DNA of 64,000 bases from Asterochloris sp. CNOR1 (GCA_963969365.1 OZ017758.1:868001-932000), one strand, 5' to 3'. Shown: positions 24,035 through 36,674, numbered from the stretch's first letter. Notes: generated from the sequence alone by a model not told the origin. A program made the numbers and translations.

Positions 24035-27000
24035 TCAGACAATGCCAGCCTCCTTTCTGATGTCACTAGGAATTTCAGTGCCAAGCTGGCGATGGAAGTA
24101 ATGCTTCATTCTGCTCTTGATGCCGCCAGCCTTGTCTGCATCGGTCAGGGGCTCTCCTGCAGGGCGCAGCACATCAGCCTGTCAGGGACTGCCGCCACAT
24201 TGCTGTATTTCTCTGTATGACCGCAGCACATAGCGGGTGCAGCTGCCCTCGTGGTGCAGCAGAGATGCGAGGGCGAGAGCGCCGCAGGGCTGGCATTGAG
24301 ACCATTGGGAGACGCAAAGCGTCGCGCTGAGGGCCACAGAGAGACCAGGCTCACCAGCATCGCCTGGGCCGCCCGGCCGGTTTCTGGCGCTCTGCAGCAG
24401 CGCTGTGAAGGACCCGCCCGAGCTGTCGATTGTGTGGGCCTCCGGCACGCTGTGCTTCAGGTGGGCGGCCGCGGCAGCCCTCTGCTGCTGCTGCTGCTGG
24501 CGGGCCGCCTGCTCCGCTGCAGCCGGCGCCGCAGCCTTCTCAGCTTGCTGCTGCTGCAGGCGCTGCAGACCGGGGTGGTGCAGAGCGCTCCCCATGCTGG
24601 CGCTCTTCTGGAAAGCGGCTGCTCGCGCGGCTGCCACCTCCACAGCTGGGGGCATGGCTGCAACTGCTGCCGCCACAACAGCTGGCGTCACTGGCGGCAG
24701 CTGGGAGGGCTCTGGCAGGGCTGCCACGGTGTTCACCACGACTGAGGGCAGGGGGGCCACCCCCTGCTCTGCAGCTGCTGCCTGTGGGGCTGCAGCCACA
24801 GCAGCCCGCCTCTCGTGCAGCTTCACCCTGCAGGCGACACACAACACTGCCTGAGCACGAGTTGAAACATGGCAATGACAGAGGCTGCTGGTCACTCTTA
24901 GGGGCTATTCCTCCTGCAATCACCGCCTCAACTTGGCTGCTAGAGCATCCATGTTGTTGTGTAGCTCCACGCTGTAGCAGCCAGCAGTCAAGAGACCAGT
25001 TTTGCACCAATCGTGGCATCACCACCCAGATGCCGCACAGGGCCTGTCAAGCATCTGGAGATGCCGTTCAAGACCCGTCACCCATGCCTCATGCAGGATT
25101 CCTGAAAGCCCTGCCGCAGAGGCTCAGCTGTGGTCCCTGCACGTGGTTGCCGGGCCACTGCGCATGGCGACCTGCTAGACCCACTGTACACAGCAGAGCC
25201 AGCCTTCTGGCTGCGATGCAAGTAAGACCCCAAGCACTGCCCAGGGGTGGTCCGGCAGCTACATGCCCTGTGCAAGCTTGCCCTCCACCTCTGACATGCA
25301 GGAGGCACAGCCACAGCTGGGACTGACCAGGGATGGTCCAGCAGCTGCACTGCGCTTGGCCTGAGGTGGGGCTTCTTCTCGAGGGCGGCGCGCACGAAAT
25401 CCACCCACAATGTGGAGTACTTGGTGGGGAAGTTGATGTTGTTGGAAAACATGATCATGGTGGCCGTCTGTACCTCGTCGTTCACCTCAAACGGAGGTCG
25501 CCCCACCACCAGCTCATAGGCCAGGATACCTGTGGCCCACACATCCACCTGCACAGGGGAGGGCGATTCAGCCAGGTGTCAGTGCAGACGCCCACACGCA
25601 GGTTGGGCACCATTCCTAGCACCAGCGCTTATGTTGGCCTGCCTATGGCCCACATGCCTACTTGTGCAGGAGAAGAGGGTGAGGGAGCCAAGTCTCTGCA
25701 GGGACCACACATAAAGTTGCACAGCGGCCCGACACCAAGTGGTAGGCCAGGATGCCAGTGGCCCACATGACTCTCTGCACTGAGGCAGCAAATACTGCTG
25801 GACTGTGTGGTGCTCATCTGGAGGGAATCCCATCATGTACCTGCTCACATGTCCACTTACACCCGGCCAGCAGCGCGGCCTGCTTGACGCAAGGACAGGC
25901 AGACCTGCACTCTCCTCTCCTCACAGGCAGACAGTGACGAGCCCAAACGCTGCGCAGGCTTTGCATGCCGCAATCGCTCTGGCCTGTGGTTCCCCTAATG
26001 GCCTGCTGCCTGTGCATGGTTGCAGCATGCCACAGGTGGCCTGCTGCATGGGTGCCAGGCGTAGGTGCACACCTTCTCGTCGTATGGCCGCACGCCCCGC
26101 GCCTTGAGGTCTGCCTTGGTCACAGTGGGCCCTTCCTGGATGTCTGCTGTGGGGTTGGCCAGCACCTGCGCAGGCAGGGCAGTGGAATGAGGCAAGACTG
26201 CCCTGGCTGCAGCAGTACAGAGTCTGTGGAGGTCAGTCAGGCCCCAGCAGTAGCTTAGCAGGATGCCTGGCTGGTGACCTCGACCTCAAGCCCAGGAAGC
26301 AGCCTTGTGCAGCCTGCTGCTTGGCCTGTCAGGGCACTGCAGCCAGGGATGTCAAAAGTCATCCCCAGACTTTGACAGCTGCCCTCAATTGCCATGAGGT
26401 CAAGCTCGGCTGGCACATGGGCTGAGTGGCTGGGGCGCAGCTCACCCAACCACAGCATTCAGGGCAGCACCACAGTCCCAGCTTGGGCGCCATGAGCACA
26501 AAAGGCATGGCCCTGCTCGTGCAAGATGCCCTGTGATGCTCCTGCTGAACAGCGACAGCGGTGACGTCATGGGCAGCCACCTCGGGCGCCGTCAAGCTAG
26601 TCAGCCGGCACTCCACCTTTGCTAGATGCCCCATGCTGCTCATGACGATGGCTGGCAGCACCAGCAGCCCACCTCGGGCGCCATGTAGTCTAGAGTGCCG
26701 CTGCGCGTGAAGGGCAGCTCCTCCGTGGCCCGGATGGCCAGCCCCAGGTCACCCATCTTAAATTTGGTGCGGCTCGTCAAGAAAATATTCTCCGGCTTGA
26801 TGTCCCTGCAGCACAGGGGGGTGCGCACTGCTGCTGCCTGCTGCCACCTTTCTGAGCATGCTGCCATTGCTGTAGCTGGATTGCAGCCTAGTCCTGCTGG
26901 GGGCGACTTCCAAGCTCCTTGTCTGTGCAGCCACCGCAGCGCTGCACTGTGGGGAAGGCTGCAGGGGGTTCAGCAGTATGCTGTGTTGGACACAGAGGAC

Positions 27001-28987
27001 AACATGGCTTGCCTGTGGATGATGTGGTCAGAGTGCATCTGCACCAGCACCCTGAGCATTGGGACGATGATCTGCACGGCAGCGGTTGCATTCTCAGGTA
27101 CTGACAGGCGGTCACTAGGCATGTTACTGCAGCCTCAGCAGCTTGTGAAGACGCCCAGTGAGATCCCCAAGAAGAATACAGATGCTGCAACCTGGTGACT
27201 GCTTTCTGTTGTCTGTCCAGGCAGTGCAGAAGCAACCCTGCGCAGGCGCCTGAGCTGTGGTCGTACGAAATGCAGCGCTCCATGCAGAGCCCAGAGTTGT
27301 GTGCTGAGCAGCAGTTGTGGGGCCTCGTAGCGCACGGGACGCTGCGTGGCTGGGACCTCCCACCTCCATGCAGACCCAGTGCTCCTCCAGGGTACCTCCC
27401 CGCAGCAGCAGCAGCTTGAAGAGGTCGCCCCCCTTGCAAAACTCCATGATCAGGTGCTTGTGGGTGTCCTCCTCAAACACGCTGTACAGCTGCACCAGGC
27501 CATCACCACCTGCAGGCAACACGGGCTGAACAAGCTTGGTTCTTGTGCAGGCTGATGTGGCTTTGATCTGCAGCCAGCATGAAACTCCCGCAGAAGCGCG
27601 CTGCAGCCTTCGCGAATTTGGTTGCCCCCAGGAGATGCTTTGCTCTATAGCCGCCGCTGAGGGCGGCAGGCAGCAGCAGGAGCAAACTGAGGCACAATCG
27701 CACCACAGAGAGGCTCAAGATGGTATCAGGTGCAGTAGCTAAATGGCCTGAGGCTGCTGCATCCAACATCAGACGGCTGTGCCTGCACACCTGCTGCCTG
27801 CAGGGCGGCGCTGCCCAGCAGCCCTGGTCTGCGCATCTTGGCTGCCATCAGCTGCTGCCAGGCAGCCAGGGCCTCACCCAGCATGTTCATCAGCTTGATT
27901 TCCCGCTCCATGCGCAGAAAGTTTTTCTGCTTCATCTTGGCCTTCTCATAGGACTTGATGATCACAGCCTGCCGCGTGGCTATGCACAGGGCCTTATACA
28001 CTGTGGAGATGCTGCAGGGGCAGGGCAGCAGCGAGTTGTCAGTGTGCGCGGCAGTTAACCGCTGCAAGTCGGAGTCAAGGGCTGGGGGGAGCTGCTTCAG
28101 CTGATGGGTGAAGAACATCCAGGCAGACCCCACAGCTGGGCGCAGGCCAGGCCAGAGGTGCAAGCCACTATGGCCCCAGCTTCCAGTTTGCCCAGATTCC
28201 CATCGCGTCTCAAGGTCACTGATCAAGCGAGAGGGCCAGATGCTTACAAACTCCACCTGACACCTCTTGGAGCAAGTGCAGGGTGCATTGCGTTAACCCA
28301 AGGAGGCAGGACAGGGGCCCAGCACTGGGGTCTGTCGTCAGTGACAGCACACCATCCCCTGGCACCTGTTACCTGCTGATCTTACCTGCCCGCAGACAAG
28401 CAACAAGTTGCAAGCTGACCTGCCGCGATAGAGCTCAACCTTGTTCTGGAACTGGTTGAGGCTGGTGTAGTGCACGCTGGCAGGGGAGGGCCCTGCGGCC
28501 TCTGTGTGCCTGTCAGCTGCTGCTGCCGCGGCTGACAGCTGGGCCATGTGGGCGGCAGGGCTTGAGGCCGTGAAACTCTTGGACGCCCCTGAACTGTACA
28601 TTGCTGCAATCTTGGGCGACTCCGGGGCCCTGCAGGCACGGCTGAGAAGGGATCCAGCTGCAAGCAGAACTTGTGCCTGCAGGGCCTGTGGGGGCGGCAC
28701 CTAGTGTTTGCAGCTGGGATGAGTGCACTGCAGCTGCACTGCACAGCATCTTTTTGCGAAAGATGGCTTCAGTGCAGGAGCTAATGACTGTCACCCCCAG
28801 ACCTATGTCTGCTGTGTCATGCTCACCCATCATGCGCTACAGTGAACTGTGCCTGTTTCTTCTGCGAGTGGTACTCGCTCTTGGCCCTGCCAGACACTTG
28901 CAGGAGGCCGTCTGCAGCTGGCACCTGGCCACTGCCTGGCCTATCCTTGCTGCTGGACTTGTCTTTGAGGATAGAGAACAAGCCCAT
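24035..28987 (-). CDS. Aurora-like (CALK-type) protein kinase
   Basis: This is a Ser/Thr kinase most like the aurora-like kinase CALK of Chlamydomonas, which acts in control of flagellar length and loss. The start MGLFSILKDKSS at 28987 is followed by a Ser/Ala-rich segment and the ATP site (YRGSISTVYKA, then AVIIKSYEKAKMKQKNF with the catalytic Lys). Then come EFCKGGDLFKLL, the split catalytic loop HIIHRDIKPENIFLT, GDLGLAI (DLG instead of DFG), SGTLDYMAPEV and GVRPYDEKVDVWATG, and the kinase domain ends at LLDHPW (exon 25328-25548). The C-terminal exon is rich in Ala and Gln. It joins in phase to a last exon ending in MKHYFHRQLGTEIPSDIRK and a TGA at 24035. The HR/D junction uses a GC donor. 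The kinase assignment is firm, the CALK subfamily likely. Confidence 0.9.
25130..25352 (-). repeat. Exon-end fossils of the kinase
   Basis: The 3' edge of the exon encoding LLDHPW (plus-strand block GGGATGGTCCAGCAGCTGCA at about 25330) has degenerate copies further into the intron at about 25242 (GGGTGGTCCGGCAGCTACAT) and 25137 (GCACGTGGTTGCCGGGCCAC). Spacing is roughly 90-105 bp. Confidence 0.6.
25505..25800 (-). repeat. Exon-start fossils of the kinase
   Basis: The 5' edge of the same kinase exon reads, on the plus strand, ATAGGCCAGGATACCTGTGG then CCCACACATCC (about 25516-25548). Copies follow at about 25632-25670 (CTATGGCCCACATGCCTACT) and 25740-25785 (GTAGGCCAGGATGCCAGTGG then CCCACATG). 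The period is close to 110 bp. The exon thus has fossils on both sides. Confidence 0.7.
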
Positions 28988-29433
28988 GGAGGGCTCCCCT
29001 ACGCCTACCAAGACCCCACCCTAGCTGCCAGGCCGAGAGCCCACCAGGCTGATACCACCTGTCGAGAGGTGCGGTCTTTTCGGGCTGGGTCTATGCTATT
29101 CGCCCATTCGGTATCTCAAGGACATTGCTGGCATGATCAGACGGCGCTTAGAGTAGCAAGGCCATCGCAACCTAATTCTGCTTGTGTCACATACCGTGCT
29201 GTGGCTTAAACACCAGCGAGGATAAGCGCAAGGACTGAAAGAAGCTGAGACTGTGGGACGCAGGGAGCATGTCAAGTCATTTCATCTGTCATGAATACAT
29301 GTTGAGTCGGGAAGGACCCACTGTTGGGTACTTGGGCCAGTAAGGCAGGCTCCTGATCACTGCTGGCCTCACAGCCACGGCGCCAGCCAGCAGTCTAATA
29401 TCAGGGACAACGGGCGATCATCTCATCTATGAC
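28988..29433. other. Intergenic region upstream of the kinase
   Basis: This separates the kinase start from the end of the Kelch/BTB gene, both on the minus strand. It should contain the kinase promoter and the Kelch/BTB 3' UTR. No further gene or clear motif is seen. Confidence 0.4.
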
Positions 29434-32400
29434 TTAGGAGTCATTCAGGAGGGCCTCTGGCACCAGCACTGCCTGCAGCTTGGCGCTGGCCGCAAGCCTA
29501 GTCATCCATATGCACTCTGCGTCCTGGCTTTCCTGATCCTGCTTCAGGAGCATGGACTGATACCGAGCCATCACATTCTGCTGGCAAGCACTGCTGGTGC
29601 CTTGCTGGTGGCCCAGGCTGCTGCTGGGGCCGCCTGCATGCTGTGCCAGAAAGGCAGCACAAGCCTGCACCAGGGAGCGGTTGTGAAGGTGTGATGGTGT
29701 CCAGCAAAGGCATAGCACACCAAGCAGCCAAGCTGCCTGACCGTCAAGGATCTGGCATGTTGTCAGCTAAGTTACGAAGCACATGTAGAGCTCTGCACAA
29801 TGTCTGCCTAAAAATGAAGACTTGCTGCGCGCAAACAGACGCACACAACTGCTGCTCCACCCACAAGCAGAGCGCCGCTGCCCTATGCAACACCCCAGCG
29901 GAGCCGCTGACCCGGGCACGCAGGGCTGCTGCGTCACACACAACAGCAGTCTCACACCTGTTCAAGCTCGCCGTCGGTGTGGGCATCCGCTAAGCGCGCC
30001 AGATCAAAGCAGTTCTCCAGGCTGACGGTCAGTGCCAGAGCCTCTCGGCACTGGAAGAGCAGACTGCCCAGCTGGTACTTATCAGCTGCCAGATACAGCA
30101 GCACAGTGCTCCACACAGACAGCTGGTGGGGCAGGGCGCCGTAGATATATTGCAGCCTGCAAGTGAGGGCGTGCAATATCAGTCAACAGATGGTGCGCTG
30201 CCTCAGGCCGCACTTGCTCAGCTTCCTGCATTGCTTTGCTGCCTGCTGGGCCTTCAGAGCTGCTCAGACTTGGCGCCCCTGACAAACTGGCTATGCTCCA
30301 CAGCTAGTGCAGCAGCAGACAGCGGGACAGGCAATGGGTGGAGTGAAGCAAAGCGGTCTGGCGGGAAGCAGGGCGGCGAGAAGTAAATGCTCACATCAGC
30401 TCCACAGTCTCGGCGTCAAGGTCATCGATATGGATGCAGCTCTCGCGGCCTGCAGCATGGCGGGAGAGCACCTTGTGGTCTCATTGATGTGAGGAAGATC
30501 AGACCAGAACAATGGGTGGCACCAGGCTCAGCATGGATGCTCATGCCCTACAAAACATGGCGGCACGGGAGAGATGATGCAGACATAGCTGTCATGCTTG
30601 ACCTGGCTTGCTGCAGCAGAACTGCCAGCAAACATCAAAAGCCATGGCGCCAAGCCTGAGCACATTGAAGCAGCTGGCACATCGTCATGCACTGCCTACC
30701 TTCCAGCATGCTGCTGCTCAGCATGCATGCAAACACGGGAGAGGCTGCTGTGAGCACAGCCCTGTGGGCCCCCAGCCGAGCCCCGCCTGGCACCACAATG
30801 TGCAGGTCGCAGAACAGCTGCTGGCGCAGCATCTGGGTCAGCACGCCTGGCTGCTGGACGCAGGCAATCCTGCAGGGCCGGGGCTCAGCGCATGGTGGGC
30901 TGGCAGAGTTGTGCTCCTGAAGCTGCGGCAGCTGGGCTGTCCTGCCGGGGCTGCACGGGTCGGTGGAGACTGCCATCCAGGGGTTGTCCTCAGCGCCACA
31001 GTCTGGAGTGGCTGCAGGCAGACGAGACCACTGTGAGACACACACAGCACATTGCTGGCCTCTTAGGGTTCTGCAGCCAGGCAGCACTGCTGCTTGCATT
31101 GCCAAGGTGCAGGACCATCAGGTGATGCCATGCGATGGCAGGCATGGCCTGCCACTGCTCAGGGAGCGTGCTGGCAATCAGGGCCTGTGCATGCTGGGCA
31201 GAATCACCTGCAGCTGCAGCCTGCAGGGGCGCGGGCACCCTGCGGGCCAAGGGGGCGGCAGGTAGGTCGTGCAGGCGCACGGCGGGGCGGCAGGTGATGA
31301 CCTGCGTCTGGTCGACGCGCCTGATCCTGTCGTCCGCGCTGGCAGGGTTCCAGTGCAGGCCTGCAGGCAGAGCACATCTTGTTGCCAGCAAGGCTGTGCA
31401 TCAAACCGATGCTTCGTGACGACAGCGCCAGGTGGGCTGCAGTCTCATAAGCAGGCAATTGCATATCGCCGGCAGGAAGCGCATGCTCTACGGCCAGGTA
31501 AGACCACAGTGGCGGCTGACAACATGCAGTGCACTCGAAGTGGAACCACCGCAGAGTGAGCTCACCTCCAGCCACCAGAAGGGATGCTGCCTCTGTAAAG
31601 CAAGCCATGTGGAAGTAGCGCGGCAGTGCATGGGCGCCTTGCAGAGTGACCTCACTCCACTGTTCTGTTCTGAAGTCAAAGATCCAGAGGTCATTCTGCG
31701 CCTTGGTGCGCGACACCCCTCCGAAGAGTGCCCATATCCCCTACAGAGCACAATCTGGTGCTCAGGAGAACGGCAGGCGTGTAGGACAAGAGCATACAAA
31801 CTCTGCCATGCAGAGGCATACCCTTGCTGCACCAGGCAGAGCACAGCAGTCAAGTGCATTGACGCAAGCCGCCAGCCACTGGAGTGTGGTGATGCACAGC
31901 ACCAGGGTGCTCCTTGAATCTTTGCTCGGTTCGAGGGCGCACTTAAGGGCTAGCCGTTGGGCAGTCCACTCAGGAATAAAGACAAACCTGAGGGCTGGCT
32001 GCTGCAACAGTGCTGCGCCTGGCTGAAGGGGACGGCCGCTGCTGCCTGAGCAGGGCCCACTCCCAGGTCTGCAGGTCGAGACGGAAAGTTGCCATTGCGC
32101 CGTCCTTGCTGTTGGCAATGACGTAGGCCTTGCTCTCCCAAACAGCCAGGCTGATGCAGCCCCGTGGGAAGGGCGCTGTGCCTGCACAGGGCAGCGTGGC
32201 AGCTTCAGGCCATCCCCGCGCTGTCATGCTCATGCATGTTGTGCTGTCTGCCATGCTGCTGGTAGGCAGGCACTCTCAGACATGCTTGCTGGTGCATGGA
32301 ATCTACCTGTTGTCTCGCAGCGCCGCCAGACTGAGTTGTGAGTTGTGAACATCCACAGGGCATCGCGCTCAGGCACATCCGTGTAATTGCTGGTGGTGCC

Positions 32401-33920
32401 TGCACGCCCGGAGGTGGACCCCTGACACACACAGCCTGTTGTCAATGCCTGCCTGCAAATGTATTGCAGGCAGGAACAAGCAGAACAGCTGAGCTAGCAG
32501 TAGAAGGAACGTGGCACAATGCCTGTGGCGCATCCTGCAAAGCCGAAGCCACAGAAGCTACAGCATTCTGCAGAGCCCCCTTGCCTGGACAGGGCTGCAG
32601 CTCACTGCTCAGCAGCCAAGTGTACATGCAGAGCCTGCCTTGCAACAGCAGCAGCTTGTCCGGCCATTGGCATCCAACCACAAGCCCAGCATGCCCCTCT
32701 CCAAGCAACAGCTGGTGGAGCTGCGCTTTAGGGTCAATTCAGAGAGGTGACACTTCTCTCCCCAGGAACCAGTAGGCAGCTGCGAGGAGGCCCACCTCCA
32801 AACAGCAGCAGATGCCCTTCCCCACCGGAGTCCACCCAAGGCGCCAGCATGGCCTGATTGCGCAGGGGAGGGGCACCCTGCTGAGGCACATGGGCCCAGA
32901 CTGCATCCTCAAAGTCAAACGTCCACATTGTGGCCACGCTGGAGGGAGAGCGTGCCGGCAGGTTGGCCGGAGGCTCTTCATTGGGGGCACGAAAGTTGCC
33001 CAGCAGCCACAACTGGTCTTGTAATACAGCAGCTGCAGGCAGCAGAGGCTGGGACTTTCAGCGCTGTGTGGCAGTGGTCCCCGCAGTTCCATATCCAGCT
33101 GGTCCTGACAGCAACAACAGCTCAGGGAGACAGGTGACATGCCCAGCAGCGACAGCTGCCTCTCTGCACAGCAGCTGCAGTCAGCAGCAGACTGGGAAGT
33201 GAGGCACATGGGAACATATGTGCCCTTGCTCTGCAGGCACACGCTGGGGCGCAGGTGACAACGCTGAACTGCTCAGGGGATGCACTTGATCCTGCCGAGC
33301 GGCAATGCCGGTGCCCATGTTGTCAGCGGCTCTCCCGACCCCACTGATGAGACACAACCTGGCTTAGTGAATCCCTAACAGCAAAGCATGCCCTGGGATC
33401 TGTACAGTGCCAAGCAGCAACCCACCTGCTGCCCCTGTCTGGAGTCGCATTCTGCCCTGTGGGATGGCTGCGTCTGGGCAAGCAGCCTCCCAGGTCTGGC
33501 TCTGCATTCTGAACCTCATGAACGCAGCCTCGCCGGTTGCATAAGTGAAGGCATCTGGATTCAGCGGCGAGCGGCCCTCGAAGGCAGTGTGTGCCAGTCC
33601 TCCAAAGAGGTAGGGTGTGCCCCTGTAGCTCACGAGCAGGGCCTTGCTTCTGCCAGGCGTGTGGCCCTGCAGGCAGCACTGTTTGCTCAGAAACCTCTGC
33701 CCCCACCCCAAACGGGCAGGCACTTGTGTCAGAGCAGATGGCGTGCCTGCAGGTTGCTGCAGTGCCACTCAGTAGGCTGTTCCTGAGAAAGGGCTGCCTC
33801 AAGCTGCTCCACCAGGTGTGCGCGAGGTTGGAGAACTGAAATTTCATGCTCGGCAGCTAACACCCTCAAATCTGCTGTGGAAAGCTGCTGTAGGACGACG
33901 TTGGGACTGAAGTGATCCAT
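29434..33920 (-). CDS. Kelch-repeat and BTB/BACK protein
   Basis: This is probably a substrate adaptor or scaffold. The ATG at 33920 opens MDHFSPNVVLQQLS, followed by a SAP-like helix pair (TADLRVLAAEHEI, HLVEQLEAAL). Kelch blades follow in separate exons: GTPYLFGGLAHTAFEG near 33600, GEGHLLLFGGGPP near 32800, AYVIANSKDGAMATFRLDLQ near 32100, and NDLWIFDFRTEQWSEV with LLVAGGE near 31570-31700. The BTB domain is FCDLHIVVPGGARLGAHRAV with FACMLSSSMLEG (about 30700-30810), then CIHIDDLDAETVELM (about 30400) and a BACK-like helix bundle YGALPHQLSVWSTVLLYLA to LENCFDLARLADAHTD (about 29970-30150). The last exon ends at a TAA at 29434. The order Kelch then BTB is the reverse of animal KLHL proteins. 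The target is unknown; partnership with a cullin-3 ligase is an inference from the family. Confidence 0.88.
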
Positions 33921-34336
33921 GCAACGCTGCAAGTGGTCCTCCTTTTCTCAAGCAACCGTCTAGCTTCTGCTAGGGAGAGAGGATCCTGGTCAACATTGTG
34001 GCTGCGAAGCACTGTATGCGCTGTCGTATCTCTGAAGGTCGACTCTGCTAGGGGCAGCGCATTGTAGCTGGCCCAACAGCTCGGAAGAAAGCAAGCGGAC
34101 TGGTCTCAGGAGCCGAGCTAACTGCGTCGCCTCATGCGGCCCGTGCACTGCTGCCACATTGCAACTTGACATTGAGTCGCCAAGTCTCACCCGAGCATGC
34201 AATTGACATCGCAGCAGCACCCTTTCTTCTGCGTGCTCCAGCAGGCCTTCCAAGCATACACAGGCCTGCACGGTGAGCTGCAGACGCTTCTGGTACCATA
34301 GCACAGCAATTCAAAGTCTTGTCATCATGCCTGACC
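33921..34336. promoter_or_regulatory. Shared upstream region of Kelch/BTB and DCN1-like genes
   Basis: Two genes diverge from this 416-bp interval: Kelch/BTB on the minus strand and the DCN1-like gene on the plus strand. No coding frame in it resembles a known protein. It is expected to hold both 5' UTRs and promoters, but I see no decisive promoter motif. Confidence 0.4.
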
Positions 34337-36538
34337 ATGGCTGATGCACCTGCAGAGACAGCTCAGAGTGCTGACAGGAGTGCAGCGCGCGCAGGGCTGG
34401 TCAAGCTGCTGGCTCACCTCAAGGCAGAGGGTCTTGTAGGGTGCGCCAACTGTGGTCGGTGCTGAGCCTTCTCTGCAGATCTGGTGTGCTAAGGCTCACT
34501 TGCAATGTGCCCTGACTGCAGGGAGGCAGCACTGAGAGCTCTTCAGCAGTATGCACCCACCTCCAGTGTGAGCGCATGTCTCTTGGGGCGGTCCTGACAG
34601 CATTGCTGTGCCTGGCGACATGCATGGCCCTGCCTGACACCGTCAATGCCTGCAGATGCTAGACCAGGCTGCATTCTCCATGTACTACCGTTTCGTCTTT
34701 TTGGTCTGCTGTGACGCTGGGCGGCGAAGTCTACCGGTAAGACGTCATACTTCAGTCTGTGCTGCCCTGTGACACCTTGTGCAGGCATCACCGGTGCCTG
34801 TGGCCCCTGATGATCAGCAGGCTGCCAACCTCTTTGCCTGTCATTCTCTTTGCAGACCATTGAGACTTAGCGCTGATGCCTGTGTTGTCTACAGTGCAGC
34901 TCATCTGGCAGCCAGCAATCTTGCCTGCGCAGCCCTGCAATGGCACATCAAGCCCAGCCCCGCTGCAGTCGCTGGCCTGTCATTCAATGGGAACTCAGCA
35001 AATTCACTTTGCCTCCAGGTACAGAGAGCTGTCACGCTGTGGCAGCAGCTGCTGGATGGGCGCTTTCGCCTGCTCCGCAGATGGTGCCGCTTTGTTGCAC
35101 AGAGTGGGCCGCACATGATATCGGAGGACACTTGGCGGCAGGTAAGTGCCAGGTCGCGCCTTGACATGCACGGCAGCCACGCCACAGTCAGGGATACCAG
35201 GCATTGCCGCAGCTCTCATGATCACTGTGCAGACAGCAGCCCCTGGCATGAATTTCAATTCGTGCTCTATGGTGCCACACATGCTGCCATTGCATGACAG
35301 CAGCTCATGGCATGCAATGCGTTTTACTTGAACTTCACGTGAGCCACAAAGAACCACCTCCCCAAGCGCTGCAGTGCTGCCTGCACATCATCTGTCTGTG
35401 CAGGACGTTTCTCTGACTGCGGTGCTGCAGGTATGGTGCTGGTCTATGGCAGATTTGCAAAGTGTGGGACTTGGCAGCGGTACTGCAGTTCATTGTGACT
35501 GAGCACTTGTCTGACTGCTGTGCTGCAGGTATTGATGCTGATCTGTGGCAGATTTGCAAAGCGTGCGATCTGATTGCAAGGCCTGGCTGCTGCAGGTGCT
35601 GGATTTCACTCGATGCATTCATGAGGATTTGAGCAACTACGATGCAGCAGGCGCCTGGCCTGTGCTCCTAGACGACTTTGTGGAGCACGTCCAGCGCAGC
35701 AGGGGAAAGTCGCCTGCAGGGTGAGCCTCGCTGCTGCGCCAGTTTTTGTGTGCACAGCCCCTGCCATGCATTATCGCAGCAATGTGACCCCTGCTTAGTC
35801 TGTGGGCAGGGCACCTGCAGGGGTGTCGACATGGCTGCTGCTTTCCACAGCAATAGCACAGGACCTTCAGATTGAACCTTGCTGCTGTTCAATGCTGTGT
35901 TTCTGTGCACAGGCTGGCAGCATGAGGCACAGCAGGCAATGCAAGTGCCGGTGCCGCCAATTTAGTATCTCATTGCTCTGGTGGGCTCAGCTGTGTGGAT
36001 GTTGCACTGGACAGAGCACAGGGGAAACAGGCCCTGATGCCCTGAGCAGCGCTTTGTTGAGGCACAAAGACTACGCCGAGACATATCCACACTGCATGTC
36101 GAACTTTCTGCAGGTGCTCAGGGGAGTCCTTGGCGACTCTGGCAAACCTCTATGCCAGCGGCTCTGAAAGGGCGCTGATGTTGCCATCTGCGGCGATCTC
36201 GCCTACATCTGGCAGGTCAGTTTGTTGCTGTCTGCTTGCCCTTGAGGTGACAAGCCTAGTGCGTTGGCAGCATGTCTGGCTGACTGACTAATTTGTACAT
36301 GGCGCTGGCCTCTGCATTGGCTTGATCTGATCGTCACCTTCCCTCAGTCCTCAAAAGCTGTTTGTGTGCGCCCTGCAGCAAGCGACGCTATGCCAACCTC
36401 GAGTCTGTGATGACGCAGCTAGACCAGCTGCAACCTACAGACGCAGAAGAGAGATGGCCAAGCCCAGCTGCGCCAGCCAAACGCCTGAAAGTCACCAGGA
36501 GACACATTGTCCCTGTCACAGAGGCATGCATGGCCTAG
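34337..36538 (+). CDS. DCN1-like (DUF298) neddylation-type protein
   Basis: Members of this family promote attachment of NEDD8 to cullins. The ATG at 34337 opens [10 protein letters not shown] and LVKLLAHLK. Later exons give [12 protein letters not shown], then [20 protein letters not shown] and EDTWRQ, then [15 protein letters not shown] and [17 protein letters not shown] (about 35595-35700), the cullin-binding half of the domain. I see no exon for the usual N-terminal half of the domain, so it may be a short plant AAR3-like form. The phase of the GG/GTGAGC donor at 35722 fits two further exons ([19 protein letters not shown]; then [17 protein letters not shown] and the basic KRLKVTRRH), ending with a stop at 36538. 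That C-terminal extension looks like a nuclear localisation tail. The junction after the first exon is uncertain and may use a GC donor. Confidence 0.82.
35410..35610 (+). repeat. Intronic array of a DCN1-like exon edge
   Basis: Two long units, each with TGACTGC(G/T)GTGCTGCAGGTA and then GGCAGATTTGCAAAG, start at about 35422 and 35515, a period near 95 bp. The real acceptor GCTGCTGCAG before the exon encoding VLDFTRC follows about 80 bp later and resembles the TGCTGCAGGT part of the units. Confidence 0.75.
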
Positions 36539-36674
36539 CTACTACATCGTGTACCAGGACATCTATGAACACCTCCCTTTTTGCATTTCATCCCTGCTGC
36601 ATTTGATTTCAGTGGCCCACTGCAAAGCAGTATAGTGTGCATCTTGTCACGGGTGTTGCAAGTGGCAGGCTGAC

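Noticed and set aside
23806-24220. Overlapping open frames on both strands downstream of the kinase
   Set aside because: Neither strand shows a family motif. The minus strand from 24035 to about 24160 is the last kinase exon, and the rest looks like flank.
24430-25326. 298-codon plus-strand frame
   Set aside because: It is antisense to the Ala/Gln-rich C-terminal exon of the kinase and its intron. The length comes from GC-rich repeats, not selection.
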